This document shows positions 30,416 through 38,380 of a stretch of DNA of 64,000 nt, piece by piece; position 1 is the stretch's first letter; each line of letters opens with the position of its first letter. The position numbers were made by a program, and so were the translations under genes. The stretch spans positions 35,796-99,795 of the forward strand of contig NZ_UETD01000015.1 in assembly GCF_900116855.1 (NCBI RefSeq), in the 5' to 3' direction. The notes under the pieces are model-generated. The model made no database searches and had not been told where the DNA came from. It saw only the letters and a program-made list of their open reading frames with translations. Source of the DNA: Ruminococcus flavefaciens (GTDB taxonomy: Bacteria; Bacillota; Clostridia; Oscillospirales; Ruminococcaceae).

Positions 30416-30502
30416 GGGTAAGTGCGCCGAATTGGTGAAGGCAGCGGACTGTAAATCCGTGACATAGAAACGCTGTAGGTTCGAGTCCTACCTTACCCAC
30501 CA
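30416..30502 (+). tRNA. tRNA-Tyr (GUA)
   Basis: Acceptor GGGTAAG/CTTACCC, anticodon stem/loop CGGACTGTAAATCCG (anticodon GTA), long variable arm, encoded CCA. Confidence 0.93.
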
Positions 30503-30538
30503 ATAAAAATCTCCGTTAGTTTCTGAGCGGAGATATAT

Positions 30539-30615
30539 GGCGGATTCGTCTAATAGGTCAGGACAAGAGGCTTTCAATCTCTAAATGCCGGGTTCGAGCC
30601 CCGCATCCGTCACCA
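30539..30615 (+). tRNA. tRNA-Glu (UUC)
   Basis: Acceptor GGCGGAT/ATCCGTC, anticodon loop CTTTCAA (anticodon TTC), T-arm GGGTTCGAGCCCC, encoded CCA. Confidence 0.92.
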
Positions 30616-30632
30616 CAAGCTGAGCCAGCTTG

Positions 30633-30708
30633 ACCGCAGCCACGTTGACGCTCGCAAGCTCGCTCACCCCGTACAAAAGCGATAGTCTGCTTTCGCTTAC
30701 GGAGGTTT
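30633..30708. repeat. Conserved tRNA-array spacer, copy 2
   Basis: Between tRNA-Glu and tRNA-His. Reverse complement of 22797-22862, which gives the same orientation relative to the tRNAs. It contains AAGCGA ... TCGCTT and CGAGC/GCTCG hairpin potential. Confidence 0.8.
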
Positions 30709-30729
30709 ATTTACATCAAATATATTTAT

Positions 30730-30804
30730 GGTGGTCGTCGTCTAATGGAAGGACGTCAGATTGTGGCTCTGAAAATGAGAGTTCGATTCTCTTCGATTAC
30801 CCCA
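30730..30804 (+). tRNA. tRNA-His (GUG)
   Basis: Extra 5' G (position -1) pairing with C73, acceptor GTGGTCG/CGATTAC, anticodon loop TTGTGGC (anticodon GTG), encoded CCA. Confidence 0.92.
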
Positions 30805-30901
30805 GCGTCGAGCTCGGCGCGTGCGGTCTTGCGTTTCACTTTTTGCGGAACGCGAGAAACCTCCGCACATTCAGCATTGCGGACAGTCAAAATCTATACA
30901 A

Positions 30902-30996
30902 GGTCGCATAAGCCTAATTGGTAAGGTAACAGTTTGCTAAACTGTGAGTAATCGGGAAATTCCGATGTCTGGGTTCAAGTCTCAGTACGACCGCCA
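30902..30996 (+). tRNA. tRNA-Ser (GCU), copy 1
   Basis: Long variable arm (GTAATCGGGAAATTCCGAT), anticodon loop TTGCTAA (anticodon GCT), discriminator G, encoded CCA. One acceptor mismatch (position 6-67). Confidence 0.88.
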
Positions 30997-31001
30997 AAGA
31001 G

Positions 31002-31043
31002 AACGCTCCGTTTGATAATGTGTCAGGCGGAGCGTTTTAGTAT
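31002..31043 (+). terminator. Terminator after tRNA-Ser copy 1
   Basis: GAACGCTCCG ... CGGAGCGTTTT. Its counterpart after the second tRNA-Ser (32345-32381) is a near copy. Confidence 0.8.
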
Positions 31044-31054
31044 AACCTGGAGTA

Positions 31055-31083
31055 TTGCTTTTTGGTATATGATGTAGTATAAT
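31055..31083 (+). promoter_or_regulatory. Promoter of the RhuM-Fic gene
   Basis: TTGCTT (31055-31060), 17 bases, TATAAT (31078-31083). Same -35/-10 pair as the module 2 promoter at 29842. Confidence 0.75.
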
Positions 31084-31121
31084 GGTAAAAACAAGCAGTT
31101 GCAAATCGGCAGGTGATATTA

Positions 31122-32063
31122 ATGGATAAAAACGAGATAATTTTATATGAAACTGCAGACCACACAGTCAAACTCAATGTCAATACCGACGGTGATACCG
31201 TATGGCTTAACAGAGCACAACTTGCGGAATTATTTGACCGTGATATAAAAACGATCGGAAAGCATATCAACAATGCCTTAAAAGAGGAACTTACAGGGGA
31301 TAATTCAGTTGTCGCAAAATTTGCGACAACTGCCGCAGACGGTAAAACTTATCAGGTAGATTACTACAACCTCGATGTGATAATCTCCGTCGGCTATCGC
31401 GTAAAATCTCAGCGCGGTGTAGAGTTCCGCAAATGGGCGAATGGAGTGTTGAAGGAGTACATAATCAAGGGCTATGCTGTGAATAATAAGCGTATAGAAC
31501 AGATAGGTGAGGTCATACGCATTATGAAACGAGCAGAAAATCAGCTTGATGCAAAACAGGTACTGTCGGTGATTGAGAAGTTCAATACCGCTCTCGACCT
31601 GCTTGACGACTATGATCACCAGACCATGAAGAAGCCGACAGGAAGCAAAGCGGTTTATGTGCTTGATTATAACGAGTGCCGCAAAGTCATAAATGAGATG
31701 AAATTTGCTTCCGACAGCGATCTTTTCGGAAATGAAAAGGATGACTCATTCAAGGGAAGCATTGCCAATATTTATCAGGAATTCGGAGGCGTGGAGATTT
31801 ATCCCTCACTCGAAGAGAAAGCTGCAAATCTGCTGTATTTTGTCACCAAGAACCATTCATTCTCTGACGGCAACAAGCGAATCGCCGCAGCGATGTTCCT
31901 GTATTTTCTCGACAAGAATAATGCTCTGTTCCTTGACGAAGCCAAGACAGAAAAGGCAATTGCCGACCAGACCCTTGCGGCGCTGACCATCATGATAGCT
32001 GAATCTCAGCCTGCTGAAAAGGAAATGATGATAAGCGTTATTATGAATTGTATGATAAAATAA
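31122..32063 (+). CDS. RhuM-family / Fic-Doc fusion protein
   Basis: 313 residues from the ATG at 31122 (AGGTG ribosome site; the GTG at 31113 is within that site). Residues about 1-125 form a RhuM domain: VWLNRAQLAELFDRDIKTIG, VVAKFATTAADGKTYQVDYY, DVIISVGYRVKSQRGVEFRK, WANGVLKEYI. The C-terminal half is a Doc-like Fic domain with the core HSFSDGNKRIAAAMF (about residues 247-261). RhuM domains are found in pathogenicity islands and toxin-antitoxin-like genes; the Doc core suggests nucleotidylation or phosphorylation of a target. The gene lies between two near-identical tRNA-Ser genes. Confidence 0.9.
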   Translation: MDKNEIILYETADHTVKLNVNTDGDTVWLNRAQLAELFDRDIKTIGKHINNALKEELTGDNSVVAKFATTAADGKTYQVDYYNLDVIISVGYRVKSQRGVEFRKWANGVLKEYIIKGYAVNNKRIEQIGEVIRIMKRAENQLDAKQVLSVIEKFNTALDLLDDYDHQTMKKPTGSKAVYVLDYNECRKVINEMKFASDSDLFGNEKDDSFKGSIANIYQEFGGVEIYPSLEEKAANLLYFVTKNHSFSDGNKRIAAAMFLYFLDKNNALFLDEAKTEKAIADQTLAALTIMIAESQPAEKEMMISVIMNCMIK

Positions 32064-32244
32064 GATATGTTTATGAAACGACTGTACTGTTTGGTGCAGC
32101 CGTTCGTTTGTTTCCTGCTTAAATGCTACGGAGCATCAAGCGGCAATTGGTATTCATGCAATTTGTTCCCATTATTAAAGGTAATTTCCAATAATTCGGT
32201 TATGATAGCTTTACTTGATACATGCATGATATTGTCTTCGATAC

Positions 32245-32339
32245 GGCCGCGTAAGCCTAACTGGTAAGGTAGCAGTTTGCTAAACTGTGAGTAATCGGAA
32301 CATTCCGATGTCTGAGTTCAAGTCTCAGTGTGACCGCCA
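32245..32339 (+). tRNA. tRNA-Ser (GCU), copy 2
   Basis: Same structure and anticodon as 30902-30996 with about a dozen substitutions, some of which weaken the acceptor stem (position 3-70 is C-A), so it may be decaying. Encoded CCA. 32064-32244 shows nothing else. Confidence 0.8.
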
Positions 32340-32344
32340 AAAAG

Positions 32345-32381
32345 AATGCTCCGTTTGATGATGTATCAGGCGGAGCATTTG
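32345..32381 (+). terminator. Terminator after tRNA-Ser copy 2
   Basis: ATGCTCCGTTTGATG ... CAGGCGGAGCATTTG, copy of the hairpin at 31002-31043 with compensating changes (AACGCTCCG to AATGCTCCG, CGGAGCGTT to CGGAGCATT). Confidence 0.75.
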
Positions 32382-32411
32382 TCATATTGATATAAGACAA
32401 GAAAAATGTAA

Positions 32412-35400
32412 TTAATCGAATAAATATTTGTAGGCTATTTGATTCTCAAAAGGCCCACCAAAGCCTAACTCAATCCTTTTTTCATCTTCTTTACTCCAGA
32501 ATTCAGATTTGTGCTCTAGTATTCTTTCTCTAAATTTATCATTTGCTATAAAATTACACCACATATAATCAGCGGTATTTATTTTACTATAATCAAATGA
32601 TTCTGGATTCAACAAAAAATCAAGATAAGCATATTCGTTGCAATATTGGTTGAGATAGCCCATATTGTCCAAATCAGGTATAATTCCAAGAATGTGAAGA
32701 ATCACTATCGAATTAATAAGCTCTGATTTATTGTCAGGAAACGTTTTTACACCAGGAGTTTCTTTTATACCATTAAGTTTATCTTCAAAATACTTTGAAA
32801 CAACTTCGTCATAAGGAATAATCTTTTTCTCAAGATAATCAAATACTTCGTCAGTCCAATTATGTTCAAGATTGTCAATTATCCATTTACTCCATTTAGT
32901 GGGCTCATGTTTTAAAAGAATGTCCTTAAAAACATACGGATAATATGCTTTGTTACGTTCTGAATCATTTTGGTCAATTATAGCACAACATTTATCATAT
33001 ATTTTTTTATCTGCTTGAGGTGAAAGTGTGTGTATTAGATTGATGTAATCATTTCTCATATTAAGAGGATCTGTCAATAAATACTCATCTATAAGTAGCT
33101 CCAGTAATTGATGGTAAGAAGAATCGTCAGCATCATAATGCTTGTTTACAAAAAGCCATAATGCTTTAAGGCAAGTCCGAAGCATTGCGATGCTTATCTT
33201 ATCATCAGGTGTTACAAGTTTTAAAAATGAAAGTAGTATTTTGTGGCAGTCATCTTTTGAAAGCTCAATCAATGATAGTATCTTACCGAACAGATTAATA
33301 TGCTCTGCATATTCTGTAAGCCAAAAAGAACGTATCGATATACAGAAATTATCAAATATTTCAGTAATTGGTAAATCATCAATTAAAGATAAATTAAATA
33401 CTTTATAATATGATAGCCAAGAATCAAAATCTTTATACTTTACATGGCGTATTATCATATTAATATCTGTGAGATTAAATGGGTATGGTTTTACACGTGT
33501 CCTTCCAAAAGCAGGATTTGAAAATTGATATTCATCCGGATAATATGTGCATAGAATGGCTTTTATGTAAGGTTCACACATTTTTGAAACATTATTAAAC
33601 CAATCAAGTATCAGGTAGTTCTTCTTATAGAAGTAATAATAGTCATATACAATTGCCTGAAGTTTAAATAAATCTCCATAGATTGTTCCGCCATATTTTG
33701 CAATTGTGGATTTACGCATATAGTATTCTTCGTGTTTAAGAAGAAGGTTATTTAATTTGTTTATTTCTTCTCCGTTATTGCCACAGATTTTTTTTATAGA
33801 TTCAAATGCTCTACTTTCTTTTGAAGCAATATCAAGAAAGATATTGAGTTTATTCCATTGTTCATTTTTTAAATTATCCGAGTTTTTGTCATATTTCTCT
33901 GAAAGTTTTGATTCATTTTTTTCTACTTCTTTTTTTGATTTTTCAGAATCATTAATTTTTCTTAGTTCTTTTTTTCGTTCTTTTTCAAAATAATATTCAC
34001 GATATTTGTATTCGTCTAAAGTACGAATTGCAAATTGATTAAATCTTTGTATCGATATTTCATACTTGTCCCTAAGTGTCAAGTATTTGAAATCTCGTTT
34101 GTTTACTTCTGCTTCAATGTTTGATAATAAATCAAGACAGATGTTGTCTTTTGTTTTAAAAATTAAAGAATTGTAATATGCTCTTTCAAATTTATTGTTT
34201 ATAGTAGGCAATCGGTTTATGATTTCCGGATATGCCCACATCATGGATAAATTTAATAGCTCGTCTGTTTTTTCTTCATCTGTTGCAAAACGATAGAATA
34301 AAGGAGCGTTGAAATTACTTTTATGATGAATCGAGTATATGCCTGACTTAATGAAACAATTTTTTATTTTTAAGCTGTCTAAATCATTTTGCTCAAGAAT
34401 ATTTAGTAAGTTATTATATTCTGTTTCATCAAAAATAATTAATGATCCATTCTGTAATTCTGCACCGTGTGAGAAAGCACAGATTGATAATAATGTGGTA
34501 TAGCTGATTCGGTTGAATGGTTCTACAGAATTAACGCTTTTTAATAGTGTGTATTTTAATTGCTCTTTTTTATCTTCATAAAACGGAAGATTATAATTTT
34601 TAATATAGGTAAGAAAAGAAAAAAGCGGTTTACCATATATACTAAGCTCACATGGGGTCTTTTCCTTCATAAAGTTTGATAGTGTAGATAAATCCACAAC
34701 TTCAACATTTTTATTTTTCCAATATTTATTATCACGTTCTTTATGTTCGATTTTATTTGTAATCAAATAATGTGGGCTGCGATTCTTAATACCTTGACTC
34801 TTAGCATAATAATCTATATAGCTCATTATAAGTTTTAAGTTATTATCGCTTAGAGAATAGCCAACAAACATAAATGTCTTATCAAACAGAAGTGATTTAA
34901 TATAAGATTCAATTATTTCATGTGTGTGTGAATACTTAAGATAATCATCTTCTTTGAGAACTATATTATTAATTCTACACTTATCAAAATCGTCCTTATC
35001 TCCGTGCATTTTTATAATATAGTGCTTTCCAGGCTTAGTTAGCAATTCTTTATCACTTTTTATAATGGTATATTTTGAAACATTTATATTCTTAGTGTCT
35101 TCAAGTAAATGATCATAGTTCGTTGTTATAATGTGTTCAGGTTTAATTTCAAAAATTATATCGTCGATTATATTTGGTGTATAGTTTCCTCCAAATTTTT
35201 CGTTTAATAGTTGGATATATTGTTCTTCGCCTTTCTCTTCATAAAAATATTGAGGTATTTTTAAAAATTCGTCTGGCGAATAATTGCGTTTGTATTGACA
35301 TTTATAATTATCAAAACTGCATAACTCAAGTGTTTCTCCACACTCAGAACATATTAAATTTTTCATTTTACAGTTTTCGCAAATGTCGTTATAATCAATT

Positions 35401-35540
35401 CTTATTGCAATGTCTTTAACTAAATCAAGCCACGAACATACACCTGAATTGCGTGACACTCCAGCACCTACAAAAATAACAAGTTTATGCTGTTTGTTGA
35501 TTTCACGTATTTTTTCAATCTGTTCTATTATTTTATCCAT
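32412..35540 (-). CDS. SIR2-domain defence protein, large
   Basis: 1042 residues from the start at 35540 (GGGGGATAAAA upstream). The N-terminal SIR2 domain has LVIFVGAGVSRNSGV (NAD loop, about residues 19-33), HIITTNYDHLLE (TxN-D, about 141-152), the catalytic-His region IKMHGDKDDF (about 180) and a closing FMFVGYSLSDNNLKLIM. An inserted CxxC...CxxC zinc knuckle lies at about 53-75. The 700-residue C-terminus is helical and charged, with a K/E-rich coiled coil about residue 520-560, resembling sensor regions of NAD-depleting SIR2 proteins (DSR-like). Such proteins abort infection by destroying NAD+. It is the last gene of the nine-gene defence operon. Confidence 0.85.
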   Translation of the reverse strand: MDKIIEQIEKIREINKQHKLVIFVGAGVSRNSGVCSWLDLVKDIAIRIDYNDICENCKMKNLICSECGETLELCSFDNYKCQYKRNYSPDEFLKIPQYFYEEKGEEQYIQLLNEKFGGNYTPNIIDDIIFEIKPEHIITTNYDHLLEDTKNINVSKYTIIKSDKELLTKPGKHYIIKMHGDKDDFDKCRINNIVLKEDDYLKYSHTHEIIESYIKSLLFDKTFMFVGYSLSDNNLKLIMSYIDYYAKSQGIKNRSPHYLITNKIEHKERDNKYWKNKNVEVVDLSTLSNFMKEKTPCELSIYGKPLFSFLTYIKNYNLPFYEDKKEQLKYTLLKSVNSVEPFNRISYTTLLSICAFSHGAELQNGSLIIFDETEYNNLLNILEQNDLDSLKIKNCFIKSGIYSIHHKSNFNAPLFYRFATDEEKTDELLNLSMMWAYPEIINRLPTINNKFERAYYNSLIFKTKDNICLDLLSNIEAEVNKRDFKYLTLRDKYEISIQRFNQFAIRTLDEYKYREYYFEKERKKELRKINDSEKSKKEVEKNESKLSEKYDKNSDNLKNEQWNKLNIFLDIASKESRAFESIKKICGNNGEEINKLNNLLLKHEEYYMRKSTIAKYGGTIYGDLFKLQAIVYDYYYFYKKNYLILDWFNNVSKMCEPYIKAILCTYYPDEYQFSNPAFGRTRVKPYPFNLTDINMIIRHVKYKDFDSWLSYYKVFNLSLIDDLPITEIFDNFCISIRSFWLTEYAEHINLFGKILSLIELSKDDCHKILLSFLKLVTPDDKISIAMLRTCLKALWLFVNKHYDADDSSYHQLLELLIDEYLLTDPLNMRNDYINLIHTLSPQADKKIYDKCCAIIDQNDSERNKAYYPYVFKDILLKHEPTKWSKWIIDNLEHNWTDEVFDYLEKKIIPYDEVVSKYFEDKLNGIKETPGVKTFPDNKSELINSIVILHILGIIPDLDNMGYLNQYCNEYAYLDFLLNPESFDYSKINTADYMWCNFIANDKFRERILEHKSEFWSKEDEKRIELGFGGPFENQIAYKYLFD

Positions 35541-35579
35541 ATTTTTTATCCCCCAAAAAATGAACACAAGACCAATAAG

Positions 35580-36254
35580 TTATAGACTTTTAACGGCTTT
35601 TATCATATTATCGCCGTCGTAGTTTTCGATTTGTTTATTGATACGATCAAGGAATTCTCTAAGCTTTGGATTGGTGTCTGCCCCTTGAGCAAACCAAACA
35701 TTAGACTGACCGAAACCATAAGACATACATTTTTTCTTTCGCGGCACTCGCCATTTTTGATTCCTTCTTTCTATTTTCGGAAGGAGCACACAGTCTTTAC
35801 TTTTTGCAAGTGCATTATATGATTGAGTGTATACAACTTCATTATTATCTGAAAAGAACTGGCAGGTTTCATAATTTCTATACACTGTAGCATGTTTGTA
35901 CCATCCAACCACATATGTTTCATTTGTGCTTGAAAAAGGATATTTAGCACAATAAACAACAAGAACATCATTAACTGCTGCTTCTCTTTTCATATGTTCA
36001 CAGCCAGAAATTTTTTCGATATTTAATTGGTTAATTGTAGTACCGTTGGTTGATTTAGTTTCAACAAAACCAAGGCAATATTCATCAGCAGTACTGCTGT
36101 CTGATAATAATAGCTCTTCCGAGGTAAAATTGTATTTTTCGTGAGCGTCGCCTGTTAGCTCAACATACGCTCCTCCGCCATGAGGCTTATCTGTACCGTC
36201 TTCATTGCCGTCATATCGTTCCATCCAAGCAATATTGCAAAAAAGTATTCTCAT
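35580..36254 (-). CDS. Uncharacterised restriction-associated protein, possible EVE/PUA-like reader
   Basis: 224 residues. Begins RILFCNIAWMERYDG, then GGGAYVELTGDAHEKYNF, CLGFVETKS, VNDVLVVYCAKYPFSS and YVVGWYKHATVYRNYETCQF. The order of strands and the VVGWYKxATVYR segment recall PUA/EVE-type domains that read modified bases, but I cannot name a Pfam family with certainty. It is placed between vsr and the SIR2 gene in a tight operon (28 and 39 base gaps). A role as modified-DNA reader for the system is inference. Confidence 0.55.
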   Translation of the reverse strand: MRILFCNIAWMERYDGNEDGTDKPHGGGAYVELTGDAHEKYNFTSEELLLSDSSTADEYCLGFVETKSTNGTTINQLNIEKISGCEHMKREAAVNDVLVVYCAKYPFSSTNETYVVGWYKHATVYRNYETCQFFSDNNEVVYTQSYNALAKSKDCVLLPKIERRNQKWRVPRKKKCMSYGFGQSNVWFAQGADTNPKLREFLDRINKQIENYDGDNMIKAVKSL

Positions 36255-36282
36255 AGATTATCCCCCCCTTAGAATAATACAA

Positions 36283-36720
36283 TCAATTTGAGTAAGTATC
36301 TGTTTCAACAGAAACTGATATCCCTTTTATTTCCTTAATTAGTTTATAAAGTCTGTTTTCATTAATTTCGCATTCCCATACAACAATAACGTGCCAGCCG
36401 TTCTCCTTCATTTGCTCGTGATATTTTACATCGCGATTCTTATTGTTAATGAGCTTGTTTGTCCAATAATCTGTATTGGATTTAGGCCATACAAAGTTTT
36501 CACAGTCATGCATATGCCAAAAGCAGCCATTAATGTAAATGGCAGTTTTGTATTTTGGCAGAATAATATCAGGCTTTCCAGGATATCTTTTATCATTTTT
36601 TCGGAATCTGAAGCCATTGCGGTGAAGGAAAGATCTGACAATTATTTCAGGTTTTGTATCTTTGCTGCGAATATGAGACATATTCATGCTTCGAATTTCT
36701 TTGCTATGATTATCAGCCAT
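36283..36720 (-). CDS. vsr: Very short patch repair endonuclease
   Basis: 145 residues. Vsr signature: NMSHIRSKDTKPEIIVRSFL, GFRFRKNDKRYPGKPDIILP (catalytic Asp), AIYINGCFWHMHDC with the His and zinc Cys residues, and TDYWTNKLINNKNRD. Vsr nicks 5' of T in the T:G mismatches that arise when 5-methylcytosine deaminates, so it protects the methylated sites made by the adjacent C5 methylase. It is placed directly after that methylase gene (21 bases). Confidence 0.95.
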   Translation of the reverse strand: MADNHSKEIRSMNMSHIRSKDTKPEIIVRSFLHRNGFRFRKNDKRYPGKPDIILPKYKTAIYINGCFWHMHDCENFVWPKSNTDYWTNKLINNKNRDVKYHEQMKENGWHVIVVWECEINENRLYKLIKEIKGISVSVETDTYSN

Positions 36721-36741
36721 TTTTTCTCCTGCTAATTTATT

Positions 36742-38361
36742 TCATTTTTGTTTTAAAAGCTTTGCCAGTTTTTTTGCAATTGCATAGGCCATTATTGGAG
36801 GGACGGCATTGCCGACTTGCTGGTATTGTACATCCTTAGTTCCGCAAAAAACAAAGCTGTCCGGGAAGGTTTGGAGGCGAGCTGCTTCACGAACACTTAT
36901 TGCTCTATTTTTAGTAGGATGAATCCACATTGATTTTCTTACATTAACAACTGTTCCGCTTGGCTCATCATATTGAAGTCTAATATAGATAGTGCTTTGA
37001 GTTCTTTGAGGATCAGTATAAGTATTAGATTTCATTTCGTCTGATAGAGAGTGAAAATTCTGTCCTTGACCTATTGCTTCAAAGCGCTTCAGCGCAGTTT
37101 CGGTTGTAGCTGTAATGATGTGGTTCATAACCAAGTCAGTATCATGAAGTTTCTTTGCAAGATCAGACATATTTGGAGTATCATTTAATGTTCTGCCAAT
37201 GTCATCAGTCACCGTTATAAAAGGTTCAACTTCTTCCAAATCCCCAATAGCGTCCCGAACTGTTTTGTACTCATCTTCGTCAAATTTTGGCTTTGGCAAT
37301 ACCGCTTTATTTGAAATGCTCTTTTTTATTCCCATAACAACAAAACGCATTCGTTTTTGAGGAGCTCCATAATCTGCTGCACATAAAACATTATCTTTGA
37401 GAATATATCCATTTTCATCGGATTCTAAAACTGACTTTACATAATCAAATACCGCAAAAGACCGTATAACAGCTGACAAGCCATTTTCTGTCCTGTATTC
37501 GTCAACAAGCAAGTTGTTATCAAATATTTCGAGTGTTTTGCTTAACATTCTCTGAATCATTATAGCGGGCTCAATTGCTTCTTTTATGGAGCTTAAGGCT
37601 AATGAGCCATTATAATAATTCAGAACTGCATGAAATGCGTTGCATGATACGCCTTTTATGTAATCATCAATATTTTCATTTTCATTAATAAATGTTTCGG
37701 ATAGCTTTGATATCTTTTTCTTATGATTAGTTAATACTTTTTTGAATTTTTCGGCTGCTTTAGAAGAATTATTACTCTTGGCAGATTTATAGATTATATT
37801 TAGTTCGGAGTATAGTTCATTATCCCAAATACGTTCAACAACAGCGTATCTATCTTCGATAATATCAAGCATACCATCAAAGGCGAACTTCTCGTCAAGC
37901 AGTTTTAAAGGAGTAGTTTTCACTTTAATATTATACTTTTTGATGAGGTTTTCATCGCCCTTTTCTAAATAAAATCTATGTACATCGGATTTAAGCATAC
38001 TTACATTTTCCATAATAAATGCTTTAGGCTGAAGTTCAACTATTGCTCTAACATACTGCTTTACTAGCATATTATTTTGGCTAACTGCAGTATTTTTTTG
38101 TCTGTTTGCGTTTGAAAAACCTTGACAAGGAGGACCACCTATTACTACATCTATATTGCCGTATTTGCTTTTTATTTCGTTGTAATCTGCAGCGCATACA
38201 TCACCTCTAACATCTACTTTAGGATGATTGCGGCGGTATGTTTCCTGCATATTTGGATTGTTTTCAAATGCAACCTTAATGTCATACTTTCCGGTTTTTA
38301 CAAATCCAAGACTAAGTCCGCCTGCACCTGCAAATAAATCAACTACTTTATATTTACCCAT
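36742..38361 (-). CDS. DNA (cytosine-5) methyltransferase
   Basis: 539 residues from the start at 38361 (AGGTGATAA upstream). Motif I VVDLFAGAGGLSLGF (residues 5-19), motif IV GGPPCQGFSNA with the catalytic Cys (about 78-88), motif VI IMENVSM, motif VIII AADYGAPQKRMRFV, motif X QVGNAVPPIMAYAIA at the end. A long insert (about 150 residues) sits between motifs VI and VIII. The recognition sequence cannot be read from the protein. It is the modification enzyme of the MORC-Z1 type system in the same operon. Confidence 0.95.
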   Translation of the reverse strand: MGKYKVVDLFAGAGGLSLGFVKTGKYDIKVAFENNPNMQETYRRNHPKVDVRGDVCAADYNEIKSKYGNIDVVIGGPPCQGFSNANRQKNTAVSQNNMLVKQYVRAIVELQPKAFIMENVSMLKSDVHRFYLEKGDENLIKKYNIKVKTTPLKLLDEKFAFDGMLDIIEDRYAVVERIWDNELYSELNIIYKSAKSNNSSKAAEKFKKVLTNHKKKISKLSETFINENENIDDYIKGVSCNAFHAVLNYYNGSLALSSIKEAIEPAIMIQRMLSKTLEIFDNNLLVDEYRTENGLSAVIRSFAVFDYVKSVLESDENGYILKDNVLCAADYGAPQKRMRFVVMGIKKSISNKAVLPKPKFDEDEYKTVRDAIGDLEEVEPFITVTDDIGRTLNDTPNMSDLAKKLHDTDLVMNHIITATTETALKRFEAIGQGQNFHSLSDEMKSNTYTDPQRTQSTIYIRLQYDEPSGTVVNVRKSMWIHPTKNRAISVREAARLQTFPDSFVFCGTKDVQYQQVGNAVPPIMAYAIAKKLAKLLKQK

Positions 38362-38380
38362 GTTGTTTATCACCTATTAT

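Noticed and set aside
22500..31000. CRISPR array
   Set aside because: The repeated units here are tRNA genes and one spacer sequence; no regularly spaced direct repeats of 25-40 bases and no cas genes anywhere in the window.
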